A DNA stretch of 64,000 bases, from assembly GCA_963664655.2 (NCBI GenBank), contig CAXXHM010000001.1, positions 744,001-808,000 on the forward strand, in the 5' to 3' direction. Below the pieces are notes generated by a model that did not search any database, was not told the DNA's origin, and saw only the letters and a list, made by a program, of their open reading frames with translations. The translations under genes and the position numbers were made by a program. Numbering within the stretch: position 1 is the stretch's first letter; every line of letters begins with the position of its first letter. This stretch comes from Desulfospira sp963664655 (GTDB lineage Bacteria > Desulfobacterota > Desulfobacteria > Desulfobacterales > Desulfobacteraceae). Shown in pieces: positions 1-8,389 of this stretch.

Positions 1-1743
1 GCCATTGAATCTCATTTAAAGGAATTTCGGCGCCATCTGATTTTCAGGTCTTTTTTTGCCCTGGGCGTTTTTGGAACAATCTTATGGGTTATCCTTAAAC
101 GATTTGCCTTAAAACCATTGGAAAAGGAAGTCAAACGGCGCCAGCAGGTTGAACGGCAGCTGCAAAAAGCCCATGACCATTTAGAATCCAAAGTAAAGCA
201 AAGGACATTGGAGCTTTCAAATCAAAAAGAGCGGCTTTCCGTTACCTTGCGAAGTATCGGCGACGGCGTCATCACCACTGATGTTGAGGGGCGGATCATC
301 CTGATGAATCAAATGGCAGAGGAACTGACGGGCTTTCAGAACGAGACGGCTGTGGGACAGCACTTAGACAGGGTATTTAATATCATCAATACAAAAACCG
401 GGGCGCCCTGTGAAAGCCCGGTTTACGAAGTGATGGCCACCGGCCGGATTGCCGGACATTCAAAATACCGGGTACTTCTGGCCAAAGACGGCTCCAAACG
501 AAGCATTGCAGACAGCGGGGCGCTGATTAGGGACAAAGAGGGCGGGATCATCGGGGTTGTAGTGGTTTTCAAGGATATAACAGACCAGCTGCGCATGGAA
601 CAGGAGCTGGCCAAAGTTGAGAAGCTCAAATCCATCGGTATTCTTGCCGGCGGCATTGCCCATGATTTTAATAATATACTGGCTGCGATTCTGGGAAATC
701 TGGACCTGGCCGTCCTTGATCACAGTTTAAATGAAAGCACCAAAAATTTGCTGGTAAAGGCGGAAAAAGCGTCATTGAGGGCAAAGGACCTGACCCGGCA
801 GTTGTTGACCTTTTCCCGGGGGGGAGAGCCGGTAACGGAAATATCGAGTCTGGAAAACATCATTAAGGATTCCGCCGGATTTGTCCTGCCCGGTCATAAA
901 GTCAATTGCCAATTTGAAATCCCCGAAGACCTATGGCTGGTGGATGTTGACAAAGGACAGATCAGCCAGGTCATCCAGAATATTGTTTTAAATGCCGGCC
1001 ATGCCATGCCTGACGGCGGAACCATTACCATCAGCTGCGCCAATACGGTTCTGGAAAAAGGGCATGGGCTTCCTTTGCCCCGGGGCAAATATGTGAAGAT
1101 CCGTATCAAAGATACAGGGACCGGCATTCCGGGTGACGTGATGGAGAACATATTTGATCCTTATTTTTCCACCAAAGCGGAGGGTAGCGGCCTTGGCCTT
1201 GCCATCACCCATTCCATCATTACAAAGCATGGCGGCCATATTTTTGCAGATTCCGAACCGGGAAGGGGAACCACCTTTACCATCTATCTTCCCTGGTCTG
1301 AAAAGGGAAAAGAGCCGGACCGGAAACGGCCTGTTAAAAGGGCGGTGCCGTCCAAAGCCAATATCCTGCTGATGGATGATGAAAAAATGGTCCGGTCTGC
1401 GGTCAAGGGAATGCTGACCCGGTTAGGCCATGACGCCGTCATTTGTGAAAACGGAGAGGCGGCCATCACCCTTTATCGCAAAGAAATGGAGGCCCGCCAT
1501 CCCTTTGATCTGGTGATCATGGATCTTACCATTCCGGGCGGCATGGGAGGTGAGCAGGCTGCCCGGGAAATTCTGAACCTTGACCCGGCCGCCCGGCTGA
1601 TTGTGTCCAGCGGTTATTCCAACAGTCCTGTGATGGCATCTTATCACGCATATGGATTTTCAGCGGCCATTGTCAAACCCTACCTGCTCAGGGAATTATC
1701 CGACACCCTGGACCAGGTGCTGGGCCGGGGCCGGGACCTTTAA
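1..1743 (+). CDS. PAS hybrid histidine kinase with C-terminal receiver (5' end outside window)
   Basis: The frame is open from base 1, so the N-terminus is missing; 580 residues are visible. They begin with a membrane helix (about residues 13-33), followed by a coiled coil, a PAS domain (about 80-195), a HisKA domain whose phospho-acceptor His is in GGIAHDFNN (codon at 661), an ATPase domain with an N box and DTGTGI and GSGLGLAI motifs, and a receiver with phospho-acceptor Asp at codon 1522 (MDLTIPGG). A TTG at 118 would give a shorter product but would discard the membrane segment, so I treat the gene as running in from the left. It is a membrane-anchored sensor kinase whose signal and partner are unknown. 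Its receiver closely resembles the orphan receiver at 28051. It converges on the HAD gene with an 11-bp gap. Confidence 0.9.
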   Translation, partial: AIESHLKEFRRHLIFRSFFALGVFGTILWVILKRFALKPLEKEVKRRQQVERQLQKAHDHLESKVKQRTLELSNQKERLSVTLRSIGDGVITTDVEGRIILMNQMAEELTGFQNETAVGQHLDRVFNIINTKTGAPCESPVYEVMATGRIAGHSKYRVLLAKDGSKRSIADSGALIRDKEGGIIGVVVVFKDITDQLRMEQELAKVEKLKSIGILAGGIAHDFNNILAAILGNLDLAVLDHSLNESTKNLLVKAEKASLRAKDLTRQLLTFSRGGEPVTEISSLENIIKDSAGFVLPGHKVNCQFEIPEDLWLVDVDKGQISQVIQNIVLNAGHAMPDGGTITISCANTVLEKGHGLPLPRGKYVKIRIKDTGTGIPGDVMENIFDPYFSTKAEGSGLGLAITHSIITKHGGHIFADSEPGRGTTFTIYLPWSEKGKEPDRKRPVKRAVPSKANILLMDDEKMVRSAVKGMLTRLGHDAVICENGEAAITLYRKEMEARHPFDLVIMDLTIPGGMGGEQAAREILNLDPAARLIVSSGYSNSPVMASYHAYGFSAAIVKPYLLRELSDTLDQVLGRGRDL

Positions 1744-1754
1744 CCCGTTAACCG

Positions 1755-2549
1755 TCACCGGTTCTTTAAAATATGCTCGGCCAGCTGGGCAAAGCCCATT
1801 CCCCCCTCCCCTTTTGTGACAAACCCAGGGGTAACCCTGAGCTGATCTTCAAAATTCAAGATATTGTTCACCCCGACGGAGATGGGGAAATACTCAAACA
1901 TGGGTTCGTCATTGGGAGAATCGCCGCAGAAAACGCATCTGTTTTTTTCTTTGTCCAGGTCCATGCCCCAAAGCCGGCCGGCCATTTTCCGGGTCATGTC
2001 CAGTTTATTGTATGCTCCGAACCAGCCGTTCACATGAATGGAAGAAACCTTGTATGTGGCCCCGTGGTTTTGAAAAATCCGGCATATCCCGTCAATCTGC
2101 TCTTTTCCAAGGGGCGGGACATCTTCACAAAAATCAATGGCCAGGTCAGACTCCCTGTAGTGTTGATCCGATGCAATACCGGAACCGGGGACTGAGGCCA
2201 GGATTTCTGTTTTGATGCGGTCCAGGCGCTGACGTTTTTTTATGCGGACGGCGGGTTCATCTTGAAAACAGGTCTTAAATACCCCTGTTTGGGGGTCACA
2301 CCAAAAGAAAAAAGCGCCGTTCTCCCCCACCACCGCGTCAACCGGCCACATCCGGGCAATATGATCGCACCACCCGGCAGGCCTGCCGGTGATGGGCACC
2401 AGCAGAATGCCGGCATCCTTTAAATGCCAGAGCGCGGTATAGGCCCCGGGCAGAATCTTGCTGTGGAATGAAAAGGTGTCGTCGATATCAAAAAACAGGG
2501 CATTGACCTGTTTAATCTGATCCGGCCCCAGTTGATGGAGAGGGGTCAT
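1755..2549 (-). CDS. HAD-superfamily (type IIB-like) phosphatase
   Basis: The 264-residue protein carries the HAD nucleophile motif DIDDT (D21 and D23), a TGRP motif near residue 57, and the Mg-binding motif CGDSPNDEPMFEY near residue 205. The spacing leaves room for a type II cap domain, as in sucrose-phosphate or mannosyl-3-phosphoglycerate phosphatases. It probably dephosphorylates a small sugar phosphate in the cytoplasm, but the substrate cannot be read from the sequence. It is transcribed alone, divergently from glpA across a 431-bp gap. The ribosome binding site is weak. Confidence 0.75.
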   Translation of the reverse strand: MTPLHQLGPDQIKQVNALFFDIDDTFSFHSKILPGAYTALWHLKDAGILLVPITGRPAGWCDHIARMWPVDAVVGENGAFFFWCDPQTGVFKTCFQDEPAVRIKKRQRLDRIKTEILASVPGSGIASDQHYRESDLAIDFCEDVPPLGKEQIDGICRIFQNHGATYKVSSIHVNGWFGAYNKLDMTRKMAGRLWGMDLDKEKNRCVFCGDSPNDEPMFEYFPISVGVNNILNFEDQLRVTPGFVTKGEGGMGFAQLAEHILKNR

Positions 2550-2721
2550 GGTTAAATTTCTCTTTTTGGATGTTTGTTTATGAACTATTTTATTAATTTT
2601 TTATTGCATTTATATCTTTATCTTCGATTTTATTCAATTTCTTTTTTTATTTTGTACCATACACCTCAATTTAAAAGGCAACACTTTAATATGAAATAAC
2701 AAAACCATTCACTCTTCCTAT

Positions 2722-2741
2722 TTTTCCGGTTTTCCGGAAAA
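2722..2741. promoter_or_regulatory. 8-bp inverted repeat upstream of glpA promoter
   Basis: TTTTCCGG and CCGGAAAA form a perfect 8-bp inverted repeat with a 4-nt spacer. It ends 32 bp before the -35 box of the proposed glpA promoter, so it could be an operator or a short hairpin. The regulator is unknown. Confidence 0.35.
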
Positions 2742-2773
2742 GTCACTTTTTACGTCATCACAGCAATTTACCA

Positions 2774-2802
2774 TTGACTTATTAAGTATTTATGTAAATA
2801 AT
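2774..2802 (+). promoter_or_regulatory. sigma70-type promoter for glpA
   Basis: TTGACT at 2774-2779 is followed after exactly 17 bp by AATAAT at 2797-2802, five of six matches to each consensus. The predicted transcript starts near 2809 and has a leader of about 170 nt. Confidence 0.5.
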
Positions 2803-2908
2803 CGAAAGTGTTGCCGGTGAGTCAATTGGATAAATCAGTTTTTGGGGGGAATGAATAAGACCCCATAAACCATATTTTCGAAATTGTTCGTTTCTCCGTC
2901 ATTACCAG

Positions 2909-2940
2909 GCCATGTCGGCCGATGGATAATCGGCCAGGCC
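2909..2940 (+). other. stem-loop in glpA leader
   Basis: GGCCGAT (2917-2923) and ATCGGCC (2929-2935) pair perfectly around a 5-nt loop, with an outer GGCC/GGCC pair. The stem lies about 40 nt before the glpA start and has no T tract, so it is a leader structure rather than a terminator. Confidence 0.35.
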
Positions 2941-2980
2941 GGGAAAAATAAATAAAACCAAAAACTTTGGGAAAGCCGCA

Positions 2981-4525
2981 GTGGAAACTCAGGTGTTAAT
3001 CATAGGTGCCGGCTGTACCGGCACCGGCATTGCCAGGGACCTGGCCTTAAGGGGGATCAACTGTATTCTCATTGACAGCAAAGATATCAATGCCGGGGCG
3101 TCCGGGGCCAACCACGGCCTGCTCCATTCCGGGGCCAGGTACCTGTCCAGGGACGGGGAGACCGCGGCAGAGTGCCGGGACGAAAACCGGCTGTTAAAGC
3201 GCCTTGCCCCCCAGTGCATTGAAGACACCGGCGGCCTGTTTGTGGCCACTGCCCGGGATGATGATCAGTATATTGCCGATTTTGAGCGGCTGGCCGGAAA
3301 ATACCACCTGCCCTGTACCCCGCTCAGCCCTGAAGAGGCCATAAAAAAAGAACCCTGCCTTGCACCGGACATCAAGGCCGTCTTTGAAGTCGAAGATGCG
3401 GTGGTGGACCCCTTTAAGCTCAGCCTGGACAATGCCGCCCATGCCCAGTCCCTGGGCACCCGGATCCTGACAAATACCCGGATTGAAGGCTTTGACCTTC
3501 ACAAGGGCCGGATCCAGGCGGCCCGGGTGGTCAATGCCCGGACCGGAGAAACCCTTGCCATTGGGGCCCTGGAATTTGTCAATGCTGCCGGCGCCTGGGC
3601 CGACTGCGTCTCTGCCATGGCCGGCGCCCACATTCCCATGAGCTATTCAAAGGGCTCTTTGCTCATTACCCAGGACCGGATCAGCCAGCGGGTGATCAAC
3701 CGGCTGCGCCCCCCGTCAGACGGCGATATCCTGGTGCCCGGCGGCACCGTCTCCATTATCGGCACCACATCGGTAACCATCCCCTCTTTAGACGACATCC
3801 GCCCCACCAGACAGGAGGTGGACACCATTATCAGGGAAGGTTCAAGCTTGGTGCCCAGGCTGGCCACCACCGGCTACATCCGCGCTTATGCCGGGGTACG
3901 TCCCCTGGTGGGCGCATCCGGGAAAGGCCTTGGCCGGAACATCTCCAGAAATTACACCTTAAAAACCCATGAAACTGACGGACTTGAGAACCTGACCACC
4001 ATCACCGGCGGCAAACTGACCACTTACCGGCTGATGGCGGAAAAAGCCTCGGATATTGTGGCCCGCCGCCTGAAAAATGCCAGTCCATGCCTGACCGCCA
4101 CACAGCCGCTGCCCTGCAGTGCCAAGGGGGAGTGGACCGAGCCCGGGTATTCCGGCCGGGTCTGGATGAAAAAGCCGCCCCCCCGGGACACACTGATCTG
4201 CGAGTGCGAGATGGTTTCAGAAGAGGCCGTGGACCAGATTGTGGAAAACCTTAAAAATGAAGGGACCGAGCCCACCTTAGAGGAAATCGGACGGCGCAGC
4301 CGGATCGGCAAAGGCCCCTGCCAGGGCAGTTTCTGCTCCTTCCGCCTGGCCGCCTATCTCTACCGGAAGGGGCATTTGTCCGGTACCCAGGGCATCGGCC
4401 AGGTCAGGGCCTTTGTAAACGAGCGCTGGAAAGGGGTCCTGCCCCTGGTCAGGGACAAGGAACTGGCAAGGATCGAACTTCAGGAAGCCTTTTTATGCGG
4501 CCTGTTCGGAATGGAGGAATCATGA
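2981..4525 (+). CDS. glpA: anaerobic glycerol-3-phosphate dehydrogenase, subunit A
   Basis: This flavoprotein oxidises sn-glycerol 3-phosphate to dihydroxyacetone phosphate. The 514-residue protein opens with an FAD dinucleotide fold (IIGAGCTGTGIA, residues 6-17), continues with the FAD-dependent oxidoreductase (DAO) domain, and ends in a BFD-like [2Fe-2S] domain with Cys in ICECE and GKGPCQGSFC. The C-terminal Fe-S domain and the adjacent glpB identify the anaerobic GlpA type rather than aerobic GlpD. The start is GTG. It overlaps glpB by 4 bp (ATGA), implying translational coupling. Regulation probably acts at the 2774-2802 promoter. Confidence 0.92.
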   Translation: METQVLIIGAGCTGTGIARDLALRGINCILIDSKDINAGASGANHGLLHSGARYLSRDGETAAECRDENRLLKRLAPQCIEDTGGLFVATARDDDQYIADFERLAGKYHLPCTPLSPEEAIKKEPCLAPDIKAVFEVEDAVVDPFKLSLDNAAHAQSLGTRILTNTRIEGFDLHKGRIQAARVVNARTGETLAIGALEFVNAAGAWADCVSAMAGAHIPMSYSKGSLLITQDRISQRVINRLRPPSDGDILVPGGTVSIIGTTSVTIPSLDDIRPTRQEVDTIIREGSSLVPRLATTGYIRAYAGVRPLVGASGKGLGRNISRNYTLKTHETDGLENLTTITGGKLTTYRLMAEKASDIVARRLKNASPCLTATQPLPCSAKGEWTEPGYSGRVWMKKPPPRDTLICECEMVSEEAVDQIVENLKNEGTEPTLEEIGRRSRIGKGPCQGSFCSFRLAAYLYRKGHLSGTQGIGQVRAFVNERWKGVLPLVRDKELARIELQEAFLCGLFGMEES

Positions 4526-5805
4526 CGCCCCCGACAGCAGAACCGGACCGGACCGACTGCACCCTGGCCGTCATCGGATCAGGAACCGCCGGCATGGCCG
4601 CCGCCATATTTGCCGCCCAAAAGGGCCTGGATACGGTCCTGGTGGGACAACCGGCCCAGATCTCCTTTTCCTCGGGCTGCCTGGATCTTTTTGCCTGCAT
4701 CCCGGGAAAGCCCACCCAATGGTTTGAAGCCCCCTTTAAAGGGATTGCCGCGCTGACTAAACAGAACCCGGGCCATCCCTATGCCAGGCTTTCCAGAAAA
4801 GAGATTGAAACCGGCTTTAAACGCTTTACCCAATTTATGGAAAAGGCCGGGATCAGCTTTTCATGCACCCCGGATCAAAACCAGAAAATCATTACCCCGG
4901 CCGGAACCCTGAAGTCCACCTTTTGCGTTCCCGCATCCATGGCCGCCGGGCCCCGGGCCATGGCCCAAAAAGAGCGGATACTGATCGTTGATATTCCGGG
5001 GCTTAAAGGATTCGGTGCCCGGCAGATGGCCGACACCTTAAAACAGATTCATCCGGCCATCGACAGTGTTTCAGTTGAATTTCCGGGCAGACAGGACCAG
5101 GGCGATCTCATGTGCGAGCGCTTAGGGTGGGACCTGGACACCCCGCAGGTTCTGGACCAGTTTATCAAAAGCCTTGCCCCCCATGTCTCCTCCTGCGACA
5201 CCGTGGGCCTTCCCGCCATTCTGGGGGTCCACCGGTTTGAGGCGTTAAGAGAAAAAATCGAACAGGGCCTTGACCGGACCGTCTTTGAAATCCCCACCCT
5301 GTCCCCTTCCGTGACCGGGATGCGCACCTTTGCGGCCTTTCAGGATCAGTTGCGAAACACTCCGGTCCGCCATTTCCAGGAACGGGTAAACGCTGTCACC
5401 ACGGACAACAAAGGGTTTTCATTTGAGGTCAAAGACGGGGACAACCTTAAGGCCATCCGGGCCAAATACCTGATCCTGGCCACAGGCCGGTTTCTGGGCC
5501 GGGGGCTTTCAGCAAACGCCTCAGGCCGGATCAAAGAAAACCTTTTCAACCTGCAGGTTGCACAACCCCACGACCGGTCCGGCTGGTTTGAGCCCAACTT
5601 TTTTAACCCGGGCGGCCATCCGGTAAACCGGGCCGGCATTGAAACCGACGAAAACTTCAGGCCCCTGGATCAAACGGGAAATATTTTTCACCCCAATCTT
5701 TATGCCGCAGGCGCCATCCTGGCCCATCAGGACTGGAAACGGGAAAAATCCGGCTCCGGCATCTCCATTGCTTCAGCTTATAAAGCGGTCTCCCGGATGG
5801 ACTGA
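4522..5805 (+). CDS. glpB: anaerobic glycerol-3-phosphate dehydrogenase, subunit B
   Basis: GlpB is the flavin-containing partner of GlpA. I place the start at the ATG at 4522 because a GGAGGA ribosome binding site sits just before it and the ATG overlaps the glpA stop; an in-frame ATG at 4495 lacks such a site. The 427-residue protein has an N-terminal dinucleotide fold (VIGSGTAGMAAA) and a C-terminal FAD/NAD-binding segment (LYAAGAILA). In enterobacteria GlpC anchors GlpAB to the membrane and carries electrons to menaquinone. No glpC follows here, so the electron acceptor must come from elsewhere. Confidence 0.88.
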   Translation: MTPPTAEPDRTDCTLAVIGSGTAGMAAAIFAAQKGLDTVLVGQPAQISFSSGCLDLFACIPGKPTQWFEAPFKGIAALTKQNPGHPYARLSRKEIETGFKRFTQFMEKAGISFSCTPDQNQKIITPAGTLKSTFCVPASMAAGPRAMAQKERILIVDIPGLKGFGARQMADTLKQIHPAIDSVSVEFPGRQDQGDLMCERLGWDLDTPQVLDQFIKSLAPHVSSCDTVGLPAILGVHRFEALREKIEQGLDRTVFEIPTLSPSVTGMRTFAAFQDQLRNTPVRHFQERVNAVTTDNKGFSFEVKDGDNLKAIRAKYLILATGRFLGRGLSANASGRIKENLFNLQVAQPHDRSGWFEPNFFNPGGHPVNRAGIETDENFRPLDQTGNIFHPNLYAAGAILAHQDWKREKSGSGISIASAYKAVSRMD

Positions 5806-5861
5806 TTTCTCTGGTGCAGGCATCTTTGAAAATAACGGCCATACCCTAAAGGGCAGAAACC

Positions 5862-5946
5862 GGGCCGCTTGGGTTATCCAACCAAGCACCGCCCACAACG
5901 AAAAATGAAAGTCTTTTCAGCTTGTTAGTGAGACTTTCTTATAAAA
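5862..5946 (+). repeat. copy 1 of an ~80-bp dispersed repeat
   Basis: It begins CTTGGGTTATCCAACCAAG and ends in a GAAAGTCT/AGACTTTC inverted repeat. It is nearly identical to the copy at 6223-6316 and similar to the one at 6131-6222. It starts 57 bp after glpB, where its hairpin could end transcription. Confidence 0.75.
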
Positions 5947-5993
5947 AAACATCATGAAGAGCACATCTCCCAATGCCTGACCCTGTCCGTTAC

Positions 5994-6042
5994 TCTCTGT
6001 GAAGTTTGGCGCAGCCAAACCTCGGTGTCCTCTGTGGTTTAA
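5994..6042 (-). repeat. inverted copy of CACAGAG/GTTTGGC repeat
   Basis: This segment contains the hairpin GTTTGGC-gca-GCCAAAC (6004-6020), flanked by CTCTGTG-type sequence. Its reverse complement matches 6313-6361, so the two copies face each other across the gap between glpB and ugpE. Confidence 0.7.
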
Positions 6043-6102
6043 AAGCATGAAATCCCAAAGGGATTGAAAGGTTTTTCTTGAAATTCCTGGTTTGTGAAAT
6101 CA

Positions 6103-6117
6103 GCGGGCTTCGCCCGC
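6103..6117. terminator. GCGGGC/GCCCGC hairpin
   Basis: A perfect 6-bp G+C stem with a 3-nt loop is followed by ATTTTCTATTT. It may be a terminator or a REP-type stem between convergent glpB and ugpE. Confidence 0.4.
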
Positions 6118-6130
6118 ATTTTCTATTTAA

Positions 6131-6222
6131 CCGTCACGGACGGCTTGGGTTATCCAACCAAGAACCGCCCACAACAAATATTGAAAGTCTTCTCAGGACC
6201 TTAAGTAAGACTTTCATATAAA
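6131..6222 (+). repeat. copy 2 of the ~80-bp dispersed repeat
   Basis: This is the most diverged copy (for example CTCAGGACCTTAAGTAAG in the loop). It keeps the TTATCCAACCAAG core and the GAAAGTCT/AGACTTTC arms, and it starts with a CCGTCACGGACGG mini-palindrome. Confidence 0.7.
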
Positions 6223-6316
6223 CCGTCACGGACGGCTTGGATTATCCAACCAAGCACCGTCCACAACGAAAAATGAAAGTCTTTTCAGCTTGTTAGTGAG
6301 ACTTTCTTATAAAAAC
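6223..6316 (+). repeat. copy 3 of the ~80-bp dispersed repeat
   Basis: This copy directly abuts copy 2, starts with the same CCGTCACGGACGG palindrome, and matches copy 1 at almost every position through the terminal hairpin. Confidence 0.75.
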
Positions 6317-6361
6317 CACAGAGAGAATAGAGGTTTGGCTTGCGCCAAACTACACAGAGGA
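6313..6361 (+). repeat. direct-strand copy of CACAGAG/GTTTGGC repeat
   Basis: ACCACAGAGAG leads into the hairpin GTTTGGC-ttgc-GCCAAAC (6333-6350) and ends in ACACAGAGG. It is the inverted partner of 5994-6042. The rest of the 5806-6512 gap holds no gene I can support. Confidence 0.7.
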
Positions 6362-6512
6362 GACCTGCAAATAGCATACTCGATGCTTAAGTTAATGACA
6401 TTGAATTATCAATGACAAAATGATTGTGGTCCGGATACTTCATGGCAAACAGGATGTTACGGCCCAGTCCTTCTTCTAAGCAGGAAATCTGCAAACATTG
6501 TTGATTATACCC

Positions 6513-7433
6513 CTATTTTTCCTTTTCCACCAAGCCTTTGACAAACCAGCGCTGCATAAAGAGGACCACAAGGACCGGGGGCAGCATGACCAGGAGGGCC
6601 GCGCCAAGGGCGATGTTCCATTCGGGCAGGTCGTCGGCCTGGGGGATGAGGTTCTGCAGCCCGATAATCGCGGTGGTCATCTTGGGGTTGGTGGTGATCA
6701 GCAGCGGCCACAGGTACTGGTTATAGCCGTAGACAAACTCAATGACCACCAGGGCCGCGATATTGGTCTTTGACAGAGGAAAGAGAATTTTCCTGAAAAA
6801 GGTCATGGGAGAGGCACCGTCAATTTTGGCGGCCTCGCACAATTCATCGGGGATGGTTAAAAAAAACTGGCGAAAGAGAAAGGTGCAGGTCGCGGATGCG
6901 ATCAGGGGCAGGATCAGGCCGGTATAACTGTCCAGAAGGCTCCAGTTCAAGGTCACTGAAACATCGTTTTTTGCAAAAAAGGAGACCAGCCCGTCCAGGT
7001 GCAGCAGATCCCACAGGGACTGCAGCGGGCTTAGGACATTGGCCGCCATCTCATAAGTCGGCAGAATCCTGACCTCCACGGGCAGCATCAGGGTGCAGAA
7101 CACCGATGCAAAGGCCACCACCCTGAGCCGGTAGTCAAAGTAAACAATGGAAAAGGCCCCGATCATGGAAACACAGATTTTGCCCAGGGTAATGCCTGTG
7201 GCCATGACAAAGGAGTTGAGAATCTGGGTCCCCAGGTCTCCCCGGCCCCAGGCTTCGGCCATATTGATCCAGAACTGGTCCCCGGGAATAAGGGGCATGG
7301 GCACCTTGGACACATCCTCTAAGGGGAGGGTCGCGGCAATCAGGCTGTAGATAATGGGGAAGCCCACAATAAAAATCCCCAGTATCAGAAAGGCATAGGT
7401 AAAAAAGTCAAGAAACGGTGTTTTTTCAACCAT
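6513..7433 (-). CDS. ugpE: ABC transporter permease for sn-glycerol 3-phosphate (UgpE-type)
   Basis: The 306-residue protein has six predicted membrane helices and the binding-protein-dependent permease EAA motif, here EAAKIDGASP, which docks onto the ATPase. It is the second permease of a minus-strand operon ugpB-ugpA-ugpE, starting 5 bp after ugpA. It is assigned as UgpE mainly because the operon's binding protein is a clear UgpB and glpAB is adjacent. On its own it could be any CUT1-family sugar permease. Confidence 0.82.
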   Translation of the reverse strand: MVEKTPFLDFFTYAFLILGIFIVGFPIIYSLIAATLPLEDVSKVPMPLIPGDQFWINMAEAWGRGDLGTQILNSFVMATGITLGKICVSMIGAFSIVYFDYRLRVVAFASVFCTLMLPVEVRILPTYEMAANVLSPLQSLWDLLHLDGLVSFFAKNDVSVTLNWSLLDSYTGLILPLIASATCTFLFRQFFLTIPDELCEAAKIDGASPMTFFRKILFPLSKTNIAALVVIEFVYGYNQYLWPLLITTNPKMTTAIIGLQNLIPQADDLPEWNIALGAALLVMLPPVLVVLFMQRWFVKGLVEKEK

Positions 7434-7438
7434 GATAT

Positions 7439-8329
7439 TTATCCACTGTATTGTACTTTCTTTTCAACAAACCGGAACTGCAGGAAGGTGATGATGATGA
7501 TCAAAGACATCAGCACCACGGACTGGGCAGATGAAGACCCTAAGTTCAACCCCACGAACCCGTCCTGATAGACCTTATACACCAGAATATTGGTGGAACC
7601 GCCGGGCCCGCCCTGGGTGACGGTATGGATAATGCCGAAGGTCTCGAAAAAGGAATATATGATATTCATGACCATGAGAAAGAAAAAGGTCGGGGACAGC
7701 AGCGGCAGGGTAATGGTCCAGAACCTTCTGAAGGGGCTTGCCCCGTCAATGGCGGCCGCCTCGATCAGGGACTTGGGGATGGCCTGCATGCCGGCCACAA
7801 AGAATACAAAATTATAACTGATCTCTTTCCAGGCACTGGCCATGACGATCATGACCATGGCATCGGTACCGTAAAGGACCGGGTTCCAGTCAAATCCCAA
7901 ACCGTCCTTGATGGCAATGGCCACAATCCCGTAGGAGGGGTGAAGTAAAAAAAGCCACATAATGCCGGAAATGGCCGGGGCAACGGCATAGGGCCAGATG
8001 AGCATGGTCCTCACCAGGGCCTTGGCCTTGAGGGCCCGGTTGGCCATGGCCGCGATAAACAGCCCCAAAGAGATGGAGACCGTTGCCGTGGCCAGGCTGA
8101 AGACAAAGGTAATCAGGATGGACTTCAGATACAGCGGGTCTGATAACAGCTCAACATAATTGTGGAACCAGACAAACTTGGACCGCCGGCCAAAGGGATC
8201 ACTCAATAAAAAAGACTGGCAGATACCCTGAATCGCCGGCCAGTAAAAAAAAGTCAGGGTGACGATGATCTGGGGCGCAATCAGCAGGTAAGGCAGATAT
8301 CCGGATTTGAAATGGGCTCGTTTGATCAT
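7439..8329 (-). CDS. ugpA: ABC transporter permease for sn-glycerol 3-phosphate (UgpA-type)
   Basis: This is a 296-residue inner-membrane permease of the CUT1 family with six helices. Its cytoplasmic EAA loop reads EAAAIDGASPFRRFWTITLP. It pairs with UgpE to form the channel energised by UgpC. It lies between ugpB and ugpE, with a stem-loop at 8344-8366 separating it from ugpB, an arrangement that usually keeps permease levels below those of the binding protein. Confidence 0.83.
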   Translation of the reverse strand: MIKRAHFKSGYLPYLLIAPQIIVTLTFFYWPAIQGICQSFLLSDPFGRRSKFVWFHNYVELLSDPLYLKSILITFVFSLATATVSISLGLFIAAMANRALKAKALVRTMLIWPYAVAPAISGIMWLFLLHPSYGIVAIAIKDGLGFDWNPVLYGTDAMVMIVMASAWKEISYNFVFFVAGMQAIPKSLIEAAAIDGASPFRRFWTITLPLLSPTFFFLMVMNIIYSFFETFGIIHTVTQGGPGGSTNILVYKVYQDGFVGLNLGSSSAQSVVLMSLIIIITFLQFRFVEKKVQYSG

Positions 8330-8343
8330 GATTGATAAACAAA

Positions 8344-8366
8344 GAGCCGGACGGGCCGCCCGGCTC
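8344..8366 (-). other. intercistronic stem-loop between ugpB and ugpA
   Basis: GAGCCGGACGG and CCGCCCGGCTC pair over 11 bp with one mismatch and no T tract. In the ugpBAE transcript it falls just after the ugpB stop, where such stems commonly stabilise the upstream message or dampen read-through. Confidence 0.55.
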
Positions 8367-8389
8367 CATGCCGTTTCATATTTAAAGGG

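Noticed and set aside
5806..6512. Degraded glpC
   Set aside because: No CxxCxxC ferredoxin motifs or other GlpC-like residues were seen in any frame of the gap; it contains only repeats.
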